A stretch of 64,000 nt of DNA from Siderastrea siderea. Lineage: Eukaryota > Cnidaria > Anthozoa > Scleractinia > Rhizangiidae. Position 1 is the stretch's first letter, and the number at the start of each line of letters is the position of its first letter. The notes beneath the pieces were generated by a model. The model did not search any database. It saw nothing but the letters and a program-made list of their open reading frames with translations, and was not told where the DNA came from. The stretch spans positions 70,531,113 to 70,595,112 of the forward strand of contig OZ034967.1 in NCBI GenBank assembly GCA_964030785.1, given 5' to 3'. This document shows, piece by piece, positions 56,099 through 64,000 of this stretch. Position numbers and translations under genes: made by a program.

Positions 56099-56683
56099 CT
56101 AATTTACCTTACCCCAGGCAATAGAGAGGTTAGAGGCGGTCATGTAGCGGAAGGCAGTGTCATACATAAGCCAGGCGGATGCTTTGAATTTCCGGCTAAA
56201 CTTGCACATTTGGTCCTGATAGGCCAGGAGGTGTGGGGCAAGTTGAGTGAAGAGGGACAATATGGTGCGTAAGTAAACATTCCAGGCTTCAAGCCAGGAG
56301 GAGAGGCCATCAATGCGGCATTTCTTACGCTGGGAAGGAACAAAGGCTAAGGTGGTGACATCCTGTGAGTTAAGTGCCAGTGTGAAGTGGTCCTGGGATG
56401 AGGCATAGGAAGGGGGAGGGTAAATGTTGTCTGATAAAAGGTCATTGAAGTCAACGTAGGCACGTTTAATAATCTTGGTTCTCAGTTTCTCCGGCAAAGG
56501 TGGCAGACTGGGATCTTGCTGGGTTTGGCGGGCTGAAACAGGTAACTCTAAAACCGCGGTCCCGTGAAGAGCTGCTGGGGAACTGGGCTCTAGTTGCTGA
56601 TGATGAGATGTGCTGCCATCTTGGTTTCCAGCTCGGGGATTTTGGCCTAGTAAACTACTAGTGAACAAATCCAACGTGTACAC
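56099..56683 (-). pseudogene. Gag-like N-terminal part
   Basis: 194 codons. After a low-complexity start, it reads IIKRAYVDFNDLLSDNIYPP, VTTLAFVPSQRKKCRIDGLS, SWLEAWNVYLRTILSLFTQL and MCKFSRKFKASAWLMYDTAF. The SWLEAWN and Y-D-x-x-F-R motifs are ones I associate with gag-like proteins of these elements in animals. Stops after AWGKVN. Confidence 0.6.
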
Positions 56684-56689
56684 GAAATG

Positions 56690-57240
56690 GTAACAAAGGA
56701 GCTCAGTTCTAAGTGGATATGGCTGATAAGTGCATAACTTAGTATCTGTTACAGAATATTAACAATGCTGTCCTTACTACGTCTCATAAGATATGCAGTT
56801 CAAGTTCATGAGATACAAAGGATCTCTTATAAAAGAACCACGTAACGCAAGCTTCTTTGAGATAAAACCGAATGTTGATCGCTACTAAATGGGTATTATT
56901 TCATGATTGACACATTTTCTTTTGTTATTCAACAACCTTTATTTAACTTACAACCCTGATGAATATTAAATAACTGAAAGTCCGGGGAGGGCTTGATTAT
57001 GTAGCAGGGAAGAGCGGGGCTTATGAATTGAATTTATGAATATGAATGAGAGATTTATCCGTATAAATCCCTCCTTTCAGGGATTTATACAGATAAATCC
57101 CTCATTTGAAGGAGTCACAGAAATAACTCAATTTAACCTTGCTCGTCCCGAGAAATTGAAATCCCTCCGGCTTTATTTATTCCAACAATAAAGTCATCTG
57201 CAAATGTTTTTCATTACAAAACAATATCGAGAAAAATAAC
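56690..57240. other. Gene-free interval with a small hairpin
   Basis: GTATAAATCCCT and AGGGATTTATAC form a hairpin at about 57062-57091, followed by a third ATAAATCCCT copy. Nothing else recognised. Confidence 0.5.
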
Positions 57241-57244
57241 AAAA

Positions 57245-57469
57245 CTAATACATGAACCTTTTTAGTTGTGTCGCTTTCGGTTTATCCTTGAAGCTTCCCT
57301 CAGAAACTGTTTTGCTTAATTCTTCCGCGCACGAATTTCTTGGAGCAGGCTCATCACTGCCTACTACTGGGTCGAAAATAGAATCCAAACTAAAATTGGG
57401 TTGTAGTAGATCTTGCGAAAAACTATTTTGGGTCAGGAAAAGCTCTTCTTCGCTGTCTGTGATGTCCAT
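57245..57469 (-). CDS. Acidic first exon, possibly of KDZ-type gene 2
   Basis: ATG followed by DITDSEEELFLTQNSFSQDL, an acidic/aromatic start, then a Ser/Glu/Pro-rich segment and a basic end (DKPKATQLKRF). Its strand matches the KDZ-type exons at 47.6-49.5 kb. The two large insertions between them (Harbinger, retrotransposon) would explain the distance. The link is an inference. Confidence 0.4.
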   Translation of the reverse strand: MDITDSEEELFLTQNSFSQDLLQPNFSLDSIFDPVVGSDEPAPRNSCAEELSKTVSEGSFKDKPKATQLKRFMY

Positions 57470-57735
57470 AATGACAAAGCATAACCAAATGAATGAGTTG
57501 TTTGAAAGCCGTTCGTTCCGCCTTGGTGTACCGAAAAAAACCCGTAAACAAGATCAAAAGAAAAGACCAATAATAGAACACAACAACCGAGAAACAAAGA
57601 AAATACAATGCATGGTCCCCTGTGGAGTCGGCGGAATATCAAAGTACAAAGAAGTCTATCGCTTTCCGCTGACAAATTCTCAAGACAACTTCTCACAGGC
57701 CTGTGAAAAATCCCACATTAGATCGCTTTTATTGT

Positions 57736-59455
57736 CTCTGACCACAGGCAGCCCAAGCTAAGGTTGAGTGCTGCGCATAAATTAGACTGTTTTTACCACG
57801 TTATGCATAATAATGACATCAGCACACTATGGCAACATTTTAGAGTTTGTATGGAAATGATACAAAACGTCTCAAATTGCCACAAATCAGAAAGAAGTCG
57901 AAATAAGAAAGATTTGCCTTATTTCATTTTTATATTGGTCATTATTTGAGGGCTTCCTGGGCTGGTTTGAAGCTTTTTGGGCGAGAAATTGAGGTTTATA
58001 TTTTTCATGTTTACTAAACGTTTAGAGTTAATTAAAGGCAGGAAACAATTTCACACTGCACCTCACTTGAGGTTCGATAAATTCCATCACAATAAACGAA
58101 TCGCCCTACAACTTCAAAGGTGTATTCTTGGGTCTTGCGCATACCTCTGTTCTTTCTCATGGGTTCCAGATCCTATCTTAAGCCGTCGAAAATCCCTCTA
58201 AAATACGAAACTCGCCTTTCCTGGTATGCGTTTTCATTTGAAGTGCACACATGAATCATTGCGAGCCGCGTTTCGACGACAAAATGTCCCTCAGCCGGGG
58301 ACAGGCTGAGTGAGATTGTCGACATTAGCAAACACGACACTGCGGAGTCCAGAGAGGTCGGTTTACAGAAATAGAGAAATATTAGAACGGCCGTGAAATT
58401 CACTCGCCTCACTTGACTTGGAAAACCATAATTTTGTTTTAGGGACGAATGAAGAACTATCTTTTGCTGCACTCTAATCAATCCATTCGATGATTTTATG
58501 CCGAGTATTTGGCGCAAGTGATCCTGCTCACTGCCCGCAAATCAACCTCATTATTTAATTCCCATATATAGGGTTGTCTGCCCTAAAAAAAGAATATTGC
58601 TGTGACCGTGGAAAATACCCACCACAATTTCCATTCCTTTGAAAACCGATGCTATTTTTTTTCTAGGTGGAAACTGCTCCTCGTCTCTGCTTCTAAATTT
58701 CGACAACATTTTTTTTGCGGTAAACAGGTAAATGTGACGGAACAAATCACTATGCTAATATATTGTCGCACGAAGACATTAAAGCGTGCTCGTGGCGTCA
58801 AGTGAGGCGACTAAATTTCACGGGCGTGCCGATAGTTTTCTATCAGGCCCTCAAACCGACCTCTCTGGACTCCGCAGTGTCGCCTTCTGCTTGTGGACAA
58901 TCTCACTCAGCCTCTCCCCGGCTGAGGGACATTTTGTCGTCGAAACGCGGCTCGCAATGATTCATGTGTGCACTTCAAATGAAAACGCATACCAGGAAAG
59001 GCGAGTTTCGTATTTTAGAGGGATTTTCGACGGCTTAAAATAGGATCTGGAACCCATGAGAAAGAACAGAGGTATGCGCAAGACCCAAGAACACACCTTT
59101 GAAGTTGTAGGGCGATTCGTTTATTGTGATGGAATTTATCGAACCTCAAGTGAGGTGCAGTGTGAAACTGTTTCCTGCCTTTAATTAATTCTAAACGTTC
59201 AGTAACTGATGAAAAATATAAACCTCAATTTCTCGCCCAAAAGGCTTCAAACCAGCCCAGGAAGCCCTCCAATAATGACCAACAAAACAATGAAATAAGA
59301 CAAATCTTTTTTATTTCGACTTCTTTCTGATTTGTGGCAATTTGAGACGTTTTGTATCATTTCCATACAAACTCTTAAATGTTGCCATAGCGTGGAAAAA
59401 ACAGTCTAATTTATGCGCAGCTCTCAACCTTAGCTTGGGCTGCCTGTGCTCTGAC
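57736..59455. mobile_element. 1.7-kb foldback element with 7-bp duplication
   Basis: Body 57743-59448. Arms 57743-58416 and 58798-59448 are inverted copies, about 90% similar by eye, around a loop of about 380 bases. Ends CACAGGCAGCCCAAGCTAAG are shared with the MITE at 44866. CTCTGAC duplicates at 57736-57742 and 59449-59455. No protein: open frames in the arms mirror each other and are not coding. Confidence 0.9.
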
Positions 59456-59572
59456 TAGATCCGATGAAGGTGCGAGTGTACTAATTAGCCGGTATTTGTC
59501 TTCTTGAAGAAAAGGTCGTTATTTAAAGATCCCTCATGAATAATATCATGAATAATATCGTCCTCGGACGTC

Positions 59573-59616
59573 GGTATTAATCCATATACATCCCGGGATG
59601 TATATGGATTAATACC
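59573..59616. repeat. 44-bp perfect palindrome
   Basis: Arms GGTATTAATCCATATACATC-CC meet at a central CCCGGG with no loop. Flanked by CCTCGGACGTCGG and TCCGTTCTCGG. Confidence 0.9.
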
Positions 59617-59619
59617 TCC

Positions 59620-61336
59620 GTTCTCGGTATTTATCTCTCACATACAGTATAACATAACAGTGGTGCAAAGGACCACAATAAGCTCTAAGTAGTTAAGTCT
59701 ATTTTACGAGTAAAATTGGCATTTGTTTACTCAAAACATTATTTTCGTCAAAGCACAGTGAGGAACTGTCAACACAACGGCACTGATCTAATTTGCATAA
59801 GCATCACTTCGGTGATTTCGGCCAAAAGTTGTTTTGAATTTTGACTGTCGCGTCCATCTCTTTGGGCAATTGTCTATTTTATTGTTCTATAAGTTTTCAA
59901 TCAATTGAGCGACTTAACATGTATATGGTGATTTTCTTGAAATGTTTGAAAAACGTGTTCAAAATAGCCTTGAAACCTTCTGCGAGTAACTTCACTCGAT
60001 TAAGGGGAAAATTAATTGAATGCTTTTTGCTTTCCTAAGCAAAAAAGTGCTTATCTGAATGAAATTTCATGTTTCTATAGTCTCTTTTTCTGTGTTTATT
60101 CATTCAAGAAATTTTCATTAATGATCATTCTGATAAGAATAAAACTTAAGTTTATGTTTTGATATGTACGCCTTTTGAAGTTTAGCCGTGCATAATTCTC
60201 AATGTTTTTCTTTGAGCAATTCGGTCTTTTTTCCCATCTGGTGTATTTTATTTCAGTTGTGGAGTATTTTATCTTCCTTATGTTTTTATATTTTTTTAGT
60301 TTCTTTATTTGAAGTGAATGACATTTCTGTCCTAATTTAGCGACTAAACTTAGACGATTGATTGAGTGAGTTCAGTGTGGCACGTTTGCGTGTTCGTTTT
60401 GTTTTTAATCTCTAAGCCATTTCAGCTTGTCTTCAGTTACAGATCGGAATGAAGAAAATTCTTAAGTAACTATAAGCGAAGCATTTATCAGTTTAAATCT
60501 ATTTTGTCTAAAAAGAGACTCTAAAAGCTTCCTAAAATTAGTTCAGTGTGTGTTTTTGAAAGCGCCCGAATAATACTTCGGGCGCGAAAAAGTTTTGGAA
60601 AACATTTTTGGGTAATTTTTGTCAGTAAACTGGTTGATGCCGGGGCAACATTATTTATTTTGGCAAAAATGTTTCATGGTTGACAGAACCAAACAGCCAT
60701 AGTGATGCATAGGAATGAGTAAGAAATGCGTGTTTACATTAAAAAGTCTGTCGAGTCGCTACCAGGAGCTACCTTAGCGGTTCATTAGAGCGATTGTAGT
60801 TTTACAAGTACTCTTATTGAACTTAAAAAATTTTCAAAAGATGCTACAAGTGGAGCTGTCGGTGAAAGCCGTGCTGAAGTCTTCTCCTTGAAGAAAAATA
60901 AGTCAACTCACTCTTTCCTCAGCAGTCCGCGTGTTTTCTCTTGTTGTCTTTCACCTTTTAGGCGAATAACCGCACAATTAAATTGTTATGTATTTTACGG
61001 GACAATAAGTATGAAAGAGAGCTTTCAATTTCGTCTTTACAATCCACAAATGCACTCCAATATCTCCAAATTTAAGAGCAGATAAAACACAGAACAGGCC
61101 ACTTCCTGGGCACCGCTTTTCTTTGAGGTCATCATAAGTCAACCATTTTCCAAAATACCTAATTTTGCAGGTGTAGTGCTGCCGGCCATAAAATGTGAGG
61201 CCATAAAGTGTGTAACTGCAATAAAAGAAGGGGACAAATGTCAATACGTTGTAAGTAACAAAACATGCTAGGCTGTAAAAATGAAATACTTGATGAAATG
61301 ATAATCATGTAATCTTAAGCAGGAGTACATCACATT
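59620..61336. other. Gene-free interval
   Basis: AT-rich DNA; no gene or clear element recognised. Confidence 0.45.
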
Positions 61337-61843
61337 TTAGGGCCTCTTCATATGATCCCGGTAACCGGGCTGGCTCGGTTACCGGGATGAATTTTGTCGT
61401 CTGTTCATATGGGAAATTTCAGCCCGGTTACCGGGATGAAATTCAAGAAACAAAACCAAAATGGCGCCACATAAACAAGTATTGTTCGCGACTATCATAG
61501 CTTTGTCGACTCTTGTAACTTTACTAAAATAAAGCTAATTCGAATACTTTTGAAGTGGAAATGCACACACGGCAAAATTATGCTATTTTGGCCGCCCAGT
61601 CTCGAAAGCGAAGCTAATTTCTCAAAAACATTTTCATCCCGGTAACCGGGCTGGAGTGTTCATATGGGAAAATTTTCATCCCGGTTGCCGAGATCTCGGT
61701 TGTAGAAACCGAGATCTCGGTAACCGGGCTGGCCCGCCTTCTCATATGAACACATCGCAATTTTTACAAAGGAAATAGGAGTGAGGCGAGATCTCGGAAA
61801 CCGGGCCAGCCCGGTCAACCGGGCTCATATGAAGAGGCCCTTA
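61337..61843. mobile_element. 501-bp Harbinger-type MITE with TTA duplication
   Basis: Body 61340-61840: GGGCCTCTTCATATGATCCC at the left, inverse GGGCCTCTTCATATGAGCCC at the right, TTA on both sides. Inside, CCCGGTAACCGGG-type palindromes and TTCATATGGGAAA motifs recur several times. TTA duplications are typical of PIF/Harbinger MITEs. Confidence 0.8.
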
Positions 61844-63760
61844 ATCTCACTATGAATTTTCATGGAATTTTGGGACATTCAGTGAACAGATAAATAAAGG
61901 AAATAAATATAATGTTGTATCAATACCTTTTCCCATGAAACTTGATCTGCTGGGGGAAATCACTCTCTGAAGCCAATGCGCCAGAGGCAGCAAGAAACTC
62001 AACATTAACAATGAGTATCAAGGGTGCGCCATCTGGAAACTGGCGATTACTTTGAGTGCGCACCCCATCACAGTATGCATGCTGCACCAACCTATAAAGG
62101 GCAAAAAAAGAAAAGAAAGTTTTTTTTCCCTATAGCAATTTTGGTTGGCAACAAGAAAGGTTTGGATCTGTTTCTTTTTATACTGAATATGTTATAATAG
62201 AGATATATATTATTTACAAATATTTAAACATAGAAAAATATAAATACATGTCATTTACGGTTGACAACAAGAATCATAGAATAGTTTCATAACAAGAATT
62301 AAGGATTTAACCAAGGTTTGAAATGGCAGAGGGTGGGGAATTTAAACATTTTATTGACCCAAAATATTTGAAAATGTCAATCATTATAGCCCTTGGGTAT
62401 GCCTGCACTCCCCCCATTGGGGCTAGACATTGATAGGTGCATTACTAAAACATCGCAAAAATCAAAAATGGCAAAAATGTTATATGTTATAATTGTTATG
62501 TTACATGAAAATGCTTCAGTTAAAAAGATTAAAAAGGAACAAATTATTTTTCTTTGTCTAATAAAACTTGATTCTTTAAATAGAAAAATTTACCTCCATT
62601 ACTGCTTGTGATATTATAAAGCTAACGAGTTTGGATACAGTACGAGCCAGCGAGCCAGAAATCCCTAATCCCAATAAAAAGGCTAACCGCAAGCTACCTA
62701 CAAAGGAACTGTAGGCTAACTGCAGTGCTAACTAGGCTAGCCAATGTGTAATTTAGGCTAACCATAATGGCTTGCATGACTCCTATGACTCGCGAGCCTT
62801 GTGAACCGAGCAAGCCAGAAATCTCGGGGGTTGAAGCGGAATATTTTCACTTTAAATATTCATTATTCCCCGCCCATTTTTCACAAGTATTCATTATTCC
62901 TTGCCTATTTTGAGATCAATATTCATTATTCCTTTAAATAGGTTGATGTTCCCAGGTATACAATTTTCAGACCCACAAAACGAGAGCGGTCAAATATTCT
63001 ATTCCAATTCACAAGTTGTGCACAGGACACTGGACATTGTTCTGCTGCTATCCTTCTGGAAGGTGTTAGTTCATCGCTTATTACATGCTTTTTTAATGGT
63101 GCCCTCTAGTTACACCTTCAATGGCCTTGATTAAAGTGTAAGACGCATGTGGCTTCTTTATTTGCTGACTAGCAAAATAGTACCCCCCCAAAAATAAGCC
63201 AAGCAACATGTTTCAGTGAAAAGCTTTATTAAACAAACAATGACGACAATGCGGTCCAACCAATGAGTCTATATAATCTGGAAAACAATGAAGTGTTGCA
63301 CGATGTTTATAACAAGTTCTTTTGTAGGCCATTGTACAAACTTGTTCGAAAACGCGTTTATCTCCTTAACATCAACACTCGTGCAATCAAGTCGAAATTA
63401 GTGCACCTAACAGAAATACATAATATCACACCCGCTTTAAGCGAAACATAGTCTTTTGAAGCATGTACAAAGACAACAACTGTACGTAACCATAACGACT
63501 TGTCTATCAAGAGTTACTTCTAAACCAATAAGTGAACAACGGATAAAAGATAAATGTAGTGTTTGCCTTCAGGAATAACAGGAACGGTACAAGTGCCCAC
63601 AAGTACGTCAACCGCTACATAATTTAAAAGTAGCATTCTGTTACCAATCTGAGTATCATTCCTATATCATGACACATTTTACATTGAGCACCGCTTTATT
63701 CGTTATCTATTTTCAGCTGTAGCTGTTAGATCAGCTTTGTGATTTTTCAAAAAAGTTCGA
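61844..63760. other. Gene-free interval
   Basis: No supported gene. Three ATTCATTATTCC repeats about 37 bases apart at about 62858-62935. Repeated GGCTAACC/AGGCTAAC and GCGAGCCAG motifs at 62645-62815. Confidence 0.45.
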
Positions 63761-63762
63761 CA

Positions 63763-64000
63763 TCACCGTAATCTAATACGGGTTGCTGTTCTCCCTATTC
63801 GTGTACGACAAGAAACCCTGGATGGTCCTCCCGGCTGTTCGTCGTCTGAGGCATCTGAAGCCTCATCCTCGGAGTCAATGTCACTGTCTACGCCTCCTTT
63901 GAGTATCCGCTCAATTCTTAAAACTTCTTGCTGCGAAATTGTGTACAGTTTTTCATTTGGCAGACCCTCATTGACTACAACTTCGACGCGGTCAATAACT
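63763..64000 (-). CDS. 3' end of an unidentified gene (partial)
   Basis: An open frame enters from the right edge: VIDRVEVVVNEGLPNEKLYT, SQQEVLRIERILKGG, an acidic Ser/Asp stretch (VDSDIDSEDEASDASDDEQP), then SRVSCRTRIGRTATRIRLR and a TGA at 63763-63765. An acidic tail followed by a basic Arg-rich end is common in nuclear or transposon-derived proteins. Family not recognised. Confidence 0.5.
   Translation of the reverse strand, partial: VIDRVEVVVNEGLPNEKLYTISQQEVLRIERILKGGVDSDIDSEDEASDASDDEQPGGPSRVSCRTRIGRTATRIRLR

Larger units (their letters stand above)
52860..56690 (-). mobile_element. Tyrosine-recombinase retrotransposon (Ngaro/DIRS-like), decayed
   Basis: On the minus strand in order: gag-like frame, CCCH-type zinc finger, reverse transcriptase, RNase H, tyrosine recombinase. 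No methyltransferase domain is seen between RNase H and recombinase, which favours Ngaro over DIRS1. No integrase, protease or LTRs. Termini are not resolved; a tandem hairpin repeat lies at the 3' end. Confidence 0.8.

Noticed and set aside
58173..59043. Similar open frames on opposite strands in the foldback arms
   Set aside because: They are mirror copies of the same noncoding arm and show no protein signature.

Overview
This is eukaryotic DNA, most likely from a cnidarian and probably a stony coral. It is AT-rich, with split genes and GT/AG splice sites, TTAGGG-type telomeric repeats inside the sequence, many short inverted-repeat elements, and protein families that I know to be expanded in corals and sea anemones (DUF6589, KDZ-type proteins, proteins with a C-L-W-C motif). 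There is no operon structure. Almost everything recognisable is a transposable element or a decaying gene of transposase ancestry. I see no intact ordinary host gene.

Layout. 1-700: two exons of an unidentified plus-strand gene. 2.6-6.2 kb: a DUF6589 gene copy (minus) with a frameshift. 8.4-11.7 kb: a minus-strand gene whose domain order matches RAG1: N-terminal zinc region, RING finger, zinc finger, then an RNase H-like core with a C-x2-C motif. It carries stops and frameshifts. Next to it at 12.7-13.7 kb are Tudor/chromo-barrel-like exons. 14.255-17.355 kb: a 5'-truncated L1/Tx1-like LINE with an open reverse transcriptase and a 10-bp target duplication. 18.5-20.8 kb and 24.9-28.5 kb: decayed relatives of the same RNase H-like class. 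21.9-23.5 kb: an unrecognised, partly broken gene.

29.115-35.334 kb is the most striking unit. A KDZ-type transposase (minus) and a DUF3987-type P-loop ATPase (plus) lie head to head between imperfect terminal inverted repeats, flanked by a perfect 8-bp duplication (ATACAATG). A 65-bp satellite and a TTAGGG tract fill one subterminal region. 36.651-39.604 kb: an apparently complete PIF/Harbinger transposon with SANT-like protein, DDE transposase, terminal repeats and a 3-bp duplication. 39.7-47.3 kb: several nonautonomous inverted-repeat elements.

47.6-57.5 kb: exons of a second KDZ-type gene (minus). Between them sit a decayed Harbinger, itself interrupted by a 730-bp TA-flanked element, and a tyrosine-recombinase retrotransposon (Ngaro/DIRS-like) with several breaks. 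57.743-59.448 kb: a 1.7-kb foldback element from the same family as a 180-bp element at 44.866 kb; both have 7-bp duplications. 59.5-63.7 kb: noncoding, with one 501-bp inverted-repeat element. The window ends in the 3' end of an unidentified minus-strand gene.

Family assignments rest on remembered motifs and architecture; no database search was run. Splice coordinates come from GT/AG sites and reading-frame continuity.
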